DNA of 64,000 nt from Phymorhynchus buccinoides (lineage: Eukaryota; Mollusca; Gastropoda; Neogastropoda; Raphitomidae). A program made the position numbers and the translations under genes. Positions 48,480-59,769 of the stretch are shown here, in pieces. The stretch covers positions 15,167,338 to 15,231,337 of the forward strand of contig CM065687.1 of assembly GCA_017654935.2 (NCBI GenBank), read 5' to 3'. Position 1 is the first letter of the stretch; the number at the start of each line of letters is the position of its first letter. The notes under the pieces were generated by a model. That model ran no database searches. It worked only from the letters and a program-made list of their open reading frames with translations, and was not told where the DNA came from.

Positions 48480-49862
48480 CATGTATGTAGTAGTAGTAGT
48501 ATGTAGTAGTATGGGTAGGGACTAAATAAGCCGTCAAGCTTTTTGGCAGTCCCATCGAATCATCAATTTTTATTTTGTATCTTTGATCAAGGTGTAATCG
48601 GTTGAATTTTCCTATCATACAATTTTAATCAATGCTTCTAAATATATTTATAAATTTTGGATGATTATCTAGACGATTTTTGAATGTATTAGTATTGGGT
48701 GCACATTTTAGGTCCAATGGTAAATCATTCCATAGGTTAGCAATTCTGTTAGTAAAACAATATTTTTTAATGTTAGTGTTATATCGCTTAATGAAAACCT
48801 TACCATATGAATTCCTTGTTATATCATATTGTACAGATTTAAAGAAATCATCCCATGACAAATCAACATGACCATTACATATTTTATATGCTTGAATCAG
48901 GTCTCCCCTGACTCTTCTACCTTTAAGGGAATAGAGATTAAGATAAAGAAGTCTGTTTTCATAAGTCATATTTCTGCATTTTTTAACAAGCTTTGAAGCC
49001 CTTCGTTGAACTTTTTCAATAGCTACCGATTGATATTTATATTTAGGATACCATATATTGTTGCCATACTCTAAATGTGACCTTACTAGTGCTTTATATA
49101 GTTTGGTAAATATGTCATAATCAATATTAATAAATGTTCTTTTAATTAACCCTATCATTTTATTCGCTTTATTTACGCAGCTTTGAATATGTGCATCAAA
49201 AGATAAATCTTTATCAAATATAACTCCCAAATCCTTCTCCTTCTCACATGTTATTAATGAAACGGGGACATCGTTCTTAGTCATAGTATAATCTTTGTTT
49301 GGATTTTTCCTACCAGCATGCATAACCTTGCATTTATCTGTAGACATACAAACATTTAGTAGTCCAGTCCTGTAGTTTGTTGAAATCTTGCTGAAGTAAG
49401 ACAGTTACATGATTTGTTAAACATTTTTGTATCATCAGCACACACCACATGCCTCAACTGAGTACATTGCTACATGATGTATTTTGTCTCCGAACGAAGA
49501 TATTTTTAGGTCCAGTAACTCTAGAGGACTAGGAGTTTCCGGAAGTGTCTCATAATAGCCTCGTTTTCACATTTCCAACTATGCCATGACTTAACTTTCA
49601 TTAATAATCTATTATGTGGTACACTATGCCTTTCTAAAGTCTAAATAAATTAGCACTGGATAACCAGATCTAATAACTTGTTAGTTCCTCCATGACTTCC
49701 ATAAGCTGGGTGGTACATGATCTCTTACTTCTAAAGCCATGTTCATTTTGTATGTTTGTTGTCATTCATGTGATTTACAATCGCATCTCTAATAAATGAC
49801 TCGAGCAGCTATGCATGTCAAACTAACAGGTCTATAATTTCTGATCAGATCTGGAACCCTTT
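48480..49862 (-). pseudogene. Decayed non-LTR retrotransposon reverse transcriptase
   Basis: An open 240-codon stretch (48625-49347) is the C-terminal part of a LINE reverse transcriptase: STDKCKVMHAG, KDLGVIFDKDLSFDAHI, LEYGNNIWYP, KVQRRASKLV, RRVRGDLIQAYKI, NRIANLWNDLP. Upstream on the same strand and broken by frameshifts are NYRPVSLTC (about 49812-49838), YLDFRKA (49628-49647) and CADDTKMF with the catalytic Asp pair (49428-49439). The 3' side ends in a (CTA)n tail near 48486. Established family: CR1/Jockey-type LINE RT; the exact clade is not resolved. Non-functional by the visible breaks. Confidence 0.88.
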
Positions 49863-50340
49863 TTAAAAACAGTTACATCAGCTTGTTTGCAGTCAGTGGG
49901 AATCACACCAGATTCTAAGGACTTATTAAAGAGTAAGGTAGTGGAAGGGATAGTTCTTTTGCTAATTCTTTTGACTCACGTCTGGACCCTGTGCTTTTGA
50001 AGCATCTAACTCCCTAACTCAACTGCTAAAGGGGTCTTATGTCATGACTGATATCCCATTAGAATTAATGCACTCTTCTAGAATTAATGCACTCTTCTAT
50101 GTATGGCCGTCATAATCATAATGCATTTCGTTGATGAAAATGCCACATGTGGCCCTATCAACTATATATGCAGATGCAGACATTCTTCAATTCAATTATA
50201 TTAGTCATGCCGTCTCTTCTTCTTGGTGGTGACCACCTTCTTTTTAAGAAGTAATTTTACACCTTTAGTGTGTGACCATAGAAAAAGAATCAGAAGAGAT
50301 GAGTACAAAAAAATCCTCTACGAGAGAGGGGAACTGCGAG
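49863..50340. other. Worn LINE 5' part and unassigned sequence
   Basis: Minus strand retains scattered RT-like words upstream of NYRPVSL. The block 50222-50290 resembles 24905-24985. Confidence 0.4.
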
Positions 50341-50344
50341 AGAG

Positions 50345-50458
50345 ATGAGAGAGAGAGAGACAGAGAGAGACTGCAGAGAGAGAGAGAGAGAAGAGAGATC
50401 GAGAGAGAGAGACGAGAGAGAGAGAGATTCTGATCATATTCTCCATTTATATCTCTGC

Positions 50459-50550
<92 letters not shown>
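50345..50550. repeat. (GA)n-rich microsatellite
   Basis: Imperfect GA runs, then a perfect stretch at about 50476-50546. Confidence 0.95.
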
Positions 50551-50703
50551 TTTCATGTCAGATATGCCTCCCAGCTAGAGGCAGAGACAAACACTAACAC
50601 TATGTAACAGGTATATAGAGATAGACAGACACACACACAAAGACAGACAGACACACGCACACGCAGTGTGAAACAGTCAGACAGACAGACACACGCAGAC
50701 GCA

Positions 50704-50800
50704 GACCCACACACCACATGCCTCAAGCACGTTTTTAGGTCCAGTAACTCTAGGACTAGGAGTTTCCGGAAGTGTTCATAATAGCCTCGTTTTCACACAG
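50704..50800. repeat. Duplicate of 49440-49580
   Basis: CACACCACATGCCTCAA, TTTTTAGGTCCAGTAACTCT, GGACTAGGAGTTTCCGGAAG and AATAGCCTCGTTTTCACA occur at both places in the same order. Confidence 0.85.
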
Positions 50801-51394
50801 TTTGACGTACTCTTGTCAAGTGCCTATGACAAAAGAATGAAAGCTTGGTAAGACATTGCTTGTCCCTGTTTATGAAATACTGTGTTTGTTTATGTGTTTA
50901 ATTCCCTTGTTTTCGAGAGCTAATTCAAAATATTCTGTAGATGCACGTGTTTTTTTCTTCTGTTCAATGGTGTGGGGGTTTTCTGCAGTTTGTGAAAGCC
51001 AACTTTCACTTGGCTTGGTCCAAATTCTATCATCTATGCATGATTGATGATACTTTAGTCAGTATGATGTTATTCAGTTACTGTCAACATTTCATTCAAC
51101 ATTTTAATTAATTATGATATATGGATGAAGCTTTTCAATCTTCCCTTTAAACTGTAATCTTAACCTACCCCCTTGCCCATTTCACTGCTTCAACTTCAAG
51201 TAATACAGGGCCTCACAGTCACAGGACAGGCTTGTGGGTAACAAAATGAATTTTAGGGGGTGGTGTCCGCTTATTTACATTATCCAAAATCTAAAGCTCC
51301 AGACCAAAAAGGGAAGGAACATTTTCTTTTGTTGATTTATAAATGGAGAATATGATGGGAATAGATTTTGTTGTTGTTGTGCACACGCGTGCAC

Positions 51395-51458
<64 letters not shown>

Positions 51459-52390
51459 AGATATATCTTGTGATATGCTACAAGATGGTCCTTTCGACTA
51501 TAGTATATATATCCAGATCCAGATCCATGCACGCCTGCACACATGAACACACACACACACATTATATCTAACCTCACCCTCCAATCCATTTTACCCATAA
51601 ACAAGTTAACATACTCAATGCTTACGTAGCTTGCAGTTGCATACATTATGTTCATCATGCGCTTGTACATGATCATACATACCTTGTTAGCTCTTCCGAA
51701 GGAAAGATTGACACAGGTACACTGAAAATATTCATGACAAAGATTGTGTTATTTGATATGCTGCTTATAACGTTCTCTCACATGAGTCAAAAACATATTA
51801 ACACAAAAGGAAAGGCTTCTGTTAAACATATTCATTTTCTATGTAAATAAATGTGTTGTTCATTTGCTGGAGGGCAAAATAAGATTGGTCACAATACTGA
51901 AACTAGAGGAATACATTTAAATAAATGAAGGGAAAGATTGAGAAAATAAAGAGGGGGAAGTAAGTAAGACGAGACACTGACTGACAGACCTGGGTGTTTA
52001 TTTTTCCTTTAAAAAAATATTTTTTGGGCATATTTTGAAAGAGAAATAGTGAGGATGAGGTTGTTATTGTTGATATTATGTTGTTGGATTTATTATAACG
52101 AAAAGATTAGTTGTTGAATCATTGATTTATTTTCCCATTATGCTGTGATAATGAAAATTGTAATTTCCAAAGGCTGTCATCTGCTGTCACAACATGAAAC
52201 AAGGCTTAAGCTTACAGCTACAGTGACTGATACCGATGGCAAATCTCGGTGCCATGAAGACTCCATTGAAATAATCGATGCCACCCCCCCCCCCCCCCCT
52301 GCCCATCCCAACTCATTCGTGCCCCCCCCCCCCCCCCCCCCCCCCGCCCCTTTTCCCCTTTTAATCTGAATGCGTACTGTGATTCAGATT
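50801..52390. other. TMEM243 upstream region
   Basis: AT-rich; (CA)n at 51396-51455 and poly-C runs at 52284-52300 and 52323-52345. No upstream exon or promoter could be assigned. Confidence 0.5.
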
Positions 52391-52400
52391 GTGCTGGCAG

Positions 52401-52511
52401 ATGAAGAACTCAGGAACAGGCCAGTCTGGGAACATGTCGAGACCACTCACAAAGTCGAGGCCTTACGAGGATTCGGTTGACAGGCCTTTGTTTGGAGAAA
52501 GGAGACCTGTG
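52401..52511 (+). CDS. TMEM243: TMEM243 coding exon 1
   Basis: 111 nt, phase 0: MKNSGTGQSGN then MSRPLTKSRPY and EDSVDRPLFGERRPV, followed by donor GTATGT. A second ATG at 52434 is the alternative start. The first ATG directly follows TGCTGGCAG with pyrimidine-rich DNA upstream, so this may be an internal exon with a separate non-coding first exon upstream. Confidence 0.83.
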
Positions 52512-52725
52512 GTATGTGAGTGGGGGGGGGGGGGGGGGAGGAGGGGCTCACACAGAGAGAGAGAGAGGACTTCTATTTATCTATCTATTATTTGTTCCTT
52601 TCTTTCTGCTGTGTCTCAGAGCTGCGTGGTGACCTCCGGTTTTTTTTTCTTTCTCATTATATCAGCAAATATCTTCAACCTGATGAAGTTGGCTGATTGA
52701 CTTGAAGAAGAAGAAGAAGAAGAAG

Positions 52726-52802
<77 letters not shown>

Positions 52803-54553
52803 CCAAATAGAAATATGAAAATATGAATATATATATTCTTTTACTGAGCAGGGCTCCCAGGGACCCCTATTTGGGGGTCTATGATGTACTAAAATGATAT
52901 AGGACCCTTTAAAAGAATGTGCAGGGGGTCCCAGGGATGCACTAGAAAAAATCTTTTTAGCATTCGCAATGCCTCTATTTGGACCCTCTATCCAAAATTG
53001 AGAAGAATCTGTAAGTGAAGGAGTCCCTGGGACCCCTTGTTTGGGCGGGACGATTGGGAGCCCTGACTGAGAGAGAGAAAGAGAAAGAGACAAATAACAA
53101 ATTATTTATTTTTTATCTTTCTTTGTTGACTCTTGAGAGAGAGAGAGAGAGAGGGAGAGAGAGAGAGAGAGAGATTGTTTCAGAGTCAGACTAAACTTGT
53201 AATGTATGAAATGATAAAAGAATTGTCTTTGCATACAAATATATGTGTATGTGCCACTCACTTGTGCACTTGATTTAGACATGAACATAGATACATTTTA
53301 CTAGAGTACTAACAGGTGTGCGCGTTGGTTGGGTCCGTGTGTATCCCCCCCCCCTTGAAATCGTTGAAATTATATAGAAATTATGTCATGCTTGCATACT
53401 TTTTTCCATTTTGCATCGCAACGATTTTGATTAAAAAACCTCACAAATCACTCCAGCCATACACACAAACAAAACATACATAAATGAAAGGAGAAATGAA
53501 AGAAGTTTACATGTTTTTACTTCAGGTTTAGACATAGGGAAGTGGTAGATCAGACCTTTTTATATTGGGGTCTGCAACGAACACCTTTTGCAAGAGTGAA
53601 TGCCCTTGGAGGGTGGGGGAAGATGGTTCAGTACTGACCAGACAGGAGGATAACTCTCGCCAATAACCCCTATTTGATGCCACTAAATGGCTGCCTTTCG
53701 CAAGAGTGAATGCCCTTGTCAGTACTGACCAGCAAGAGCAATTACTCTCACTGTCAAGGGCGTTAATAACCCTAGTTGCAAAGGCCTATAGACTTTATAT
53801 AGAAGAACTCTCTACATCGATTGGTTTTCCCACAACAAACCACTACAAAAGCAAAGTCAGAGGCAAAATTGTGGTCTTAGGGAGCGTAGCGAGTTTATAA
53901 GTGACCAAGGTATGGTGTGCACACATATTTACTTCCCTTGAAGCAAATGCATGAAATTGACAGCTATCTATTATTTCCGGACTTAATGTCCGGAACGACT
54001 TGAATTAGTTAAGGGGTACGCAACCCCCCTCCCCCCCCCCCCCCCCCCCCCCCCCTCAGTACTCTAACTTTGCACTCTTTTTTTTCCGACAGTTGTATTC
54101 CTTTCTTTTGTGCAGATGTTATTCAAGCTGCCTCTTTGTCAGTATGATTTTTGTTGAAATTGTGATGTTTGTTATTAATAACATTATCTCTTACAATAAT
54201 GATTGATTGCAGGATCGGGTGCTGAATCTGATCGTGGGAACATTTACTGCCCTTGTGGTTGTGGTAAGTAAGCGTGGTTTTCAATTTCAATTATCATATC
54301 ATATCTACGGAATGCTTAGTTTTGGGAATGTGAATGCAGTTAGCAATTATGAAAAGTGGTAGATTTCTTTACTCTTAGTTTTGCCCTTTCCTTGTGTTAT
54401 GCCTTATGGTCTTGTTTACATTACAATGGCTTATAACCAATCTCACATACATACACACACACACACAACACACACACACAGACACACACACACACACAGT
54501 CACACACACACACACACACACACACAGTCCACACACACACAACACACACACAC

Positions 54554-54589
<36 letters not shown>

Positions 54590-54593
54590 CACA

Positions 54594-54624
<31 letters not shown>

Positions 54625-54952
54625 GACACACACACACTCTCTCTTTTTATTCCTCTCTCACTCTTTCTTTCATAGTTTTAGAACGTCTAAGATGCATTTT
54701 TATTTGCTATAATAAAAATGTTGCACTATTCTTTTTTTGTGTTCATGTGTTTATGTGCATAGGCCGGTGGCCTCACATTTAAAGTTCATGAGTTCTAACT
54801 AAGTTCACAAGTTCTCTAACTTTCACAGAGAGACTCTGCTGTCTGTGCTTTGCCAGAGGAAAGATTATGTGAAACTCTGAAAATTTGTAATACACGTAAT
54901 ACACAGTGTTCAGTGTACATGGAGAGAGAGATATATATATAGGGAGAGAGAA

Positions 54953-54999
<47 letters not shown>

Positions 55000-57900
55000 A
55001 GGGCTCCCAGGGACCCCCATTTGGGGGTCTATGAAGTACTAACATTCTGAAGCACCCTCTAAAAGAATGTGCAAGGGTCCCAGGGATACACTAGAAAAAA
55101 TCCTTTTAGCATTCGCAATGCCTCTTTGACCCTCTATCCTGCCTCTAGGACCCTCTTTACTGGAAGTGAAGGAGTCCCTGGGACCCCTTGTTTTGCAGGA
55201 CAATTGGGAGCCCTGACACACACACACACACACTTTTCACTTACCATATTATTATTGTTGTTGTTGTACCATGGCTTAAGTTAAAGACTCCAGGGATCAT
55301 CCCAACAGCCGAAGCACTTGAACACTAAGGTACAAATGCACCAGCTGGGGATGAGAACATTGCGTGTGTGACCGTTTTTGATTACCCCTCCACGTTGGCA
55401 GCCACACTCCGACTTTGGAAGATTTTGGATACTATTATTGCTGATATTATACTAGTAGCTTGTCATGGCTAAAGACAATAGCAGAGAATTGTTTTGGAAC
55501 ATTTTGGATACTGATGATGTTATGCTAGGAGCTTGTCATGGCTAAAGACAATCCCCGCATAACTATGCAGAGAATTGTTTCAGAACATTTTGGATACTGA
55601 TGATGTTATGCTAGGAGCTTGTCATGGCTAAAGACAATCCCTGCATAACTATGCAGAGCATAGCAACATTTTAATAGTAGCCTTGGTGTTCTAGCCTATG
55701 TCAATTGGTCTGACACAACCTTAAAGACCCCCCATGTCACGTGTCACATTCCCTCTTATGCTTGGAAGATTTCTTAAGATTTCTTACCAGCTATAAGAGG
55801 GAAAACACGTGAAAACCATGATTTTGACACGTGACGTGGTGGGTTTTTAAGCCAAGGCAATACCCTAGTACATGTATAATAATTTCCCATGTTTCAGGAG
55901 ACTCTGATCTGTGCTATGGTGTTCCCGAAGTGGCCGCCCCATGGCCTCAACGTCTTCTTCGCTCTGGTCATCGTCTTAATCTGTGCATCTCACTTAGTTC
56001 TGGTAACAATGGTTTCTTCCACAGAAAAAAAAGAGTTTGATTTAAAAAAAAAAAGTTTTTGTTCATTGCTTAACGGATACATAGCACAATAATAAAGGAG
56101 TACAGTGGTACCCCTCTAATAAGACCTTGAAAGTCCGGTGAAAAAAAAGTCTTATCTGAATCTGAGGGGTGGTCTTATTAGAGGACCAAGCTCCTTTCCG
56201 CTATCAGACTGATAAATCGGCGTTAGTGTGTGCACTACAACTCTCACTGAATGCAAACAACTCACAAAATCTGATAAATGAAAGCAGCTGGCGCATAAGC
56301 GTTTGCCGTGATTTCGTATCTGCGGTCTATGCCGCGCCATTTTGTCAGCTGAGTTGTATGCGCGGTAAAAGTTCTGTGTGTGCAAACTGTGACTAAAAAT
56401 GAACTGCCAGAGCGTTACTTTGTCATGTTTTGTGTTGTGTTGTGTCGTGCATAATCCAGTATTTAGTAGGTCCGTTATGGCGAAGATTAGGTCTATACCG
56501 TTATGTGTAGTTTGTGTGTGAGTGCAACATGGGCCATTGAAGTTGCCATCGGACCCGTTGCCATGACTTTCGATCACGAGTTCGTCTGCTTTTCATCGAG
56601 AGATCGATTTGCACGAACTTGACTGCAAAAAGATAAGATTGTGGTCGCATCTCAACCCCTGAAATCGGGTCGTAAGTCGGAACTCAGGAAAAGTCGTATT
56701 TGCGGCATAGGATATATAGTGGAATGTGTTCTGGAAAAAAGAAATCAGTCGTATGTGAGGAGAAGTCGCATTTGCGAGCGTCTTATTAGAGGGGTACCAC
56801 TGTATGCATCAAGAAGCTTAAAGCTTTTCTTATGTGTGTTGTGCGTTGTTCTTTTTTTAATTAAAACTTTCTTTTACAGATACCAGGGTAGCATGGACAA
56901 TCTTACTACTATTATCAGTCTCCTTGCTCCCTATTTCGGTGATGTTAAGGTGTTTTTTAACCTGTGTATATCCTTACAGAAAATATTTGATGATTTTTAT
57001 TTGATATATTTCTTCTTCTTTTGGTTTTGATTTGATATATTTCTTCTTCTTTTGATTTGATATATTTCTTCTTTTTTGGGTTTTGATTTGATATATTTCT
57101 TCTTCTTTTGATTTTGATTTGATATATTTCTTCTTTTTTTGGTTTTGATTTGATATATTTCTTCTTTTTTTGGTTTTGATTTGATATATTTCTTCTTTTT
57201 TTGGTTTTGATTTGATATATTTCTTCTTTTTTTTTTTTGATTTGTTTTGATTTGATATATTTCTTCTTTTTTTTGGTTTTGATTTGATATATTTCTTCTT
57301 TTTTGATTTGATATATTTCTTCTTTTTTTGGTTTTGATTTGATATATTTCTTCTTTTTTTGGTTTTGATTTGATATATTTCTTTTTTTGGTTTTGATTTG
57401 ATATATTTCTTCTTTTTTTGGTTTTGATTTGATATATTTCTTCTTTTCTTAAGAGTCCATGATCAATAATGTTGATCATTTTTGCTCATTATGAACCAAT
57501 TACATTTGTGCGGTTGCGCATGTTCGATCCATATGATAAAATCCATTATTAAAAAATGTTAGGGAGTGGTTACATTTACGTGCATCGATATGGAAATGAA
57601 AGCATGCGTTTGAATGCATGCATTTGCAGACTGTTTGTATTTCCGTATATATGTTGTTGTTGTCGTACCCTGGCTTAACTCTTCTACTACCAAGTATTAC
57701 TTAGACTGTTTACTGTTGCGCACCAAGTAATTTTTGCCACTGCACTGATTTTCGCACACACTCACTTTAAAAATTCATTAAAAAATTATCGCTCGAATCA
57801 TCACTAAATTTACCTGTGTCGATCTGCTGCTGCAAACCCAAGATCGTTTCAACACTTTCGATGGTCTTTTTGATTCGCCTAAGTTCAGGTTCTGCCACTT

Positions 57901-58545
57901 TTTCCACAGTAAATGCTTCGTCGGCACTATCGCCATCTTGTAGAGGTTCACGCTGAAAGTTGTCAGTTTCCATCGTCGAAAATCGATTGAAAATTACAAA
58001 ATTTAGCCTACAAATGAAGATGGCAGAAGATTGTGCTTTCCCTGAGCGAACTGCGCATGTCACGGAAGTAAAGGATGTGATGTCACTTCATATAAATAGC
58101 GCAAAGGGGGACACCAGGGTTTCCCTAGTATCTGGCGGTCAAACCCGCCCGTGGCTAGCAACGGTATACGGTAAAACGGCGGGTCAACCCGCCGACGGTA
58201 GTAGAAGTGTTAAAGACTCTAGGGATCATCCTAACAGTCGAAACACTTGAACACTATAGTACAAATGCTCCAGCTATGGATGAGAACATTACGTGTGTGA
58301 CCGTTTTTGATTACCCCGCCACATGGGCAGCCACACTCCGACTTCGGAGGATTCCGTATATGTAATCATGGTCTTCATTGACTCTTACTTCATCTTATTT
58401 CTTCTGCCTTTCTTTCTTTCAGATTTACTGGTACCGAGAGGGTGACTTGGAACCCAAGTTCCGCAGTATGATTTTCTTCAACGCCTTCGGCATCCTCCTG
58501 CTGTGTGTGTGTGGGAACCTGTACATCCACAACATCGAGCTGTGA
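52401..58545 (+). CDS. TMEM243: TMEM243-like small transmembrane protein (4 coding exons, 129 aa)
   Basis: Exons join in phase 0 throughout to give 129 aa; human TMEM243 is about 118 aa. Diagnostic residues are NRPLFGE-like DRPLFGE near residues 27-33, DRVLNLIVG, MVFPKWPPHGLNVFFA and IYWYREGDLEPKFR, all at family positions. Hydrophobic segments are at about 40-63, 72-91 and 106-124, so it is an integral membrane protein with a short polar N-terminus. The family (also called MM-TRAG, next to MDR1 in mammals) has no established biochemical function. Transcribed divergently from the acyltransferase gene. Confidence 0.93.
52736..52798. repeat. (GA)n microsatellite after (GAA)n
   Basis: GAAGAAGAAG then about 32 GA units, TMEM243 intron 1. 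Confidence 0.96.
52849..53065. mobile_element. MITE, CAGGGCTCCCA family, 217 bp
   Basis: CAGGGCTCCCAGGGACCCCT to ...GACGATTGGGAGCCCTG; 6-bp duplication ACTGAG at 52843-52848 and 53066-53071. Confidence 0.9.
53561..53790. mobile_element. MITE, GGCCACTGC family, diverged
   Basis: TCTGCAACGAACACCTTTTG to ...CTAGTTGCAAAGGCCTATA. Confidence 0.75.
54213..54263 (+). CDS. TMEM243: TMEM243 coding exon 2
   Basis: 51 nt, 17 codons, phase 0: DRVLNLIVGTFTALVVV, start of the first membrane segment. Acceptor TTGCAG, donor GTAAGT. Confidence 0.92.
54455..54640. repeat. (CA)n microsatellite, interrupted
   Basis: CACA runs with AACAC, GACAC and AGTC breaks. A second CA run at 54957-54998 borders a MITE. Poly-C run at 54021-54055. 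Confidence 0.96.
54999..55215. mobile_element. MITE, CAGGGCTCCCA family, 217 bp, in (CA)n
   Basis: CAGGGCTCCCAGGGACCCCC to ...CAATTGGGAGCCCTG with CACACA on both sides. Confidence 0.9.
55250..55868 (+). repeat. ACCCTGGCTTAA-family repeat with internal duplications and a nested MITE
   Basis: TGTTGTACCATGGCTTAAG to ...GTCTGACACAACC|TTAA|GCCAAGGCAATAC. The segment TGATGTTATGCTAGGAGCTT..AAAGACAAT is present three times. A TTAA-type MITE splits the end. Confidence 0.85.
55721..55850. mobile_element. TTAA-type MITE, AGACCC family, 130 bp, nested
   Basis: TTAAAGACCCCCCATGTCAC to ...GACGTGGTGGGTTTTTAA. Internally deleted relative to 26932-27170. Empty-site equivalent at 60552-60555. Confidence 0.88.
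55898..56002 (+). CDS. TMEM243: TMEM243 coding exon 3
   Basis: 105 nt, 35 codons, phase 0: ETLICAMVFPKWPPHGLNVF through ASHLVL. Contains the conserved FP-x-x-PP loop and the second membrane segment. A TTAA-flanked MITE ends 48 bp upstream. Confidence 0.92.
56101..56804. mobile_element. TA-flanked element, TIR CAGTGGTACCCCTCTAATA, 704 bp
   Basis: TACAGTGGTACCCCTCTAAT to ...TTATTAGAGGGGTACCACTGTA. About 25-bp terminal repeats; no intact ORF. Related by end design to the CAGTGGAACCTC elements. TMEM243 intron 3. Confidence 0.88.
56995..57452. repeat. ~32-bp minisatellite, about 14 copies
   Basis: TTTGATTTGATATATTTCTT CTTTTTTTGG repeated with length changes in the T-run; strongly strand-asymmetric pyrimidine tracts in TMEM243 intron 3. 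Confidence 0.95.
57651..58365 (+). repeat. ACCCTGGCTTAA-family repeat split by a 539-bp element
   Basis: TGTTGTTGTCGTACCCTGGC|TTAA at 57654-57678 resumes at TTAA|AGACTCTAGGGATCATCC 58210 onward to CTTCGGAGGATT. Confidence 0.9.
57675..58213 (-). mobile_element. TTAA-flanked element, TIR CTCTTCTACTACC, with small ORF
   Basis: TTAACTCTTCTACTACC to ...GGTAGTAGAAGTGTTAA, precisely inside a repeat copy. The minus strand encodes 68 residues from the ATG at 57973 to a stop at 57767 (METDNFQREPLQDGDSADEA to FSDDSSDNFLMNF), acidic and Ser/Asp-rich. Such acidic N-termini are common in piggyBac transposases, so this could be an internally deleted derivative (inference). The right part has CGGGT..ACCCGCCG inverted motifs. 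Confidence 0.8.
58423..58545 (+). CDS. TMEM243: TMEM243 coding exon 4 (stop)
   Basis: 123 nt including TGA at 58543-58545: IYWYREGDLEPKFRSMIFFN through YIHNIEL. The YREGDLEPKFR segment is the most conserved part of the family. Confidence 0.95.
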   Translation: MYWYREGDLEPKFRSMIFFNAFGILLLCVCGNLYIHNIEL

Positions 58546-58885
58546 CCGTCGGAGTGCTGAACAACGCATTGTCTTGTGGGTAAATGATTATTATGTAGGC
58601 GGTAAACATGCGGGAAACGTGAAGGAGGAATGCAATATGTGTTCGTGCAGTGCTGTCACTTACAACTGTTGTGATTTTTGTTGATTGATTTTTGTCATGT
58701 TTTTATTGTTTAATTGATCAGTTTTTGCCGTGTTTTATTGTCACGCTTAAACATTTGTTTGAAAAAGCTTGAAACAAACATTTAAAGGAAGTGGTTACGC
58801 CAATACTTGCTCCATCTTGGTTGAAAAGATGTAAGTCATCTTTTGTATGCTTTATGGATCTTGATGCCTTAAAAATGTAATTCCA

Positions 58886-58891
58886 AATAAA
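58886..58891 (+). promoter_or_regulatory. Candidate poly(A) signal of TMEM243
   Basis: AATAAA 341 bp after the stop codon, followed by an A-run. Further AATAAA motifs at 59241-59246 and 61092-61097 would give longer 3' UTRs. Which is used cannot be told from sequence. Confidence 0.45.
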
Positions 58892-59288
58892 AAAACAGCT
58901 TTGCCGCCGGTAATGAGTATTAACACAAATCCTTAGAAATGATATTGCTGTAACATATAATGTATGATACATATACTTAGCCCTAAGTGCCTTGAAGATC
59001 TGCTGCATACAATACGAACTTGATTTGTCACGTACGAGAATGCCATTGTATTGTTATTTGAGCCTTGAGAAAGTGTACACCATTCCAGGAAATGTGTTCA
59101 GTAGACATGTGTTGCTGCAGACATTGTCACTGAGGGTTGTGGATTTTATTTTACTGTTTAAAAAGTGTACTTCATCATACATATCCTCTATATATTTCTG
59201 TGATTCGGTATGTGTATGCAAGGTACATGTATTTATGTGCAATAAATTAGAGAGGGAGAAATAGGAGCACGTTAACAGGAATTTGGAT

Positions 59289-59769
59289 TTAACCCTTTCA
59301 CCGCCAGCAATTTTCAGCCAAAATTTCTGTCGAAAATTACCTGGGTGAAGAAAAGTTGGCATCTATAATACTGTGAATCCCCCTGGAGAATGGAGTTTTA
59401 CGTCCTCTTGGTCTGAATCAGACACATATGGGACATTTGTAAATACAAATATGGTGGGAACAATACTGGAGGCAATGCCCGGAGGCAGTACGAAACCAGT
59501 AAAGTCCCGATTTTTTTATTAATACAGATAGCTGTAGCGGTGACCACGCCTCGGTTAAACCTCATCGGCTATGGCACCGCCACAAGTATATAAAAAATCT
59601 TCGATTGTGAGAATCCCCCTGTGACTTGTATCAATTTAGGCCTTTCCTTGTCTCCCAAAATTAGCAACATAAGGTCCTTGGATAACAGATCCTAATTTCA
59701 TGCCTTGTAGTGATGTGGATGTTAAATCAGTGTGGTGTATAAATGTGACATTGGCGGTGAAAGGGTTAA
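59289..59769. mobile_element. piggyBac-like MITE with nested retroposon-like insert
   Basis: TTAACCCTTTCACCGCCAGC to ...GGCGGTGAAAGGGTTAA. The interior is split at GAATCCCCCT (59384-59393 and about 59612-59621), between which lies a ~218-bp insert. Confidence 0.87.
59394..59611. repeat. AATGCCCGGAGGCAGT-family repeat, nested
   Basis: GACACATATGGGACATTTGT, GGTGGGAACAATACTGGAGG and CAGTAAAGTCCCGA match 19409-19525 inverted. Flanked by a 10-bp duplication GAATCCCCCT. Confidence 0.75.

Noticed and set aside
56882..56950. Possible extra TMEM243 exon (ACAG followed by an open stretch YQGSMDNLTT...)
   Set aside because: Known family members run straight from the exon 3 residues to IYWYREGD; inclusion would add unrelated residues and there is no good donor.
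56997..57479. 160-codon Lys/Ile/Tyr-rich frame on the minus strand
   Set aside because: Product of the ~32-bp minisatellite in TMEM243 intron 3.
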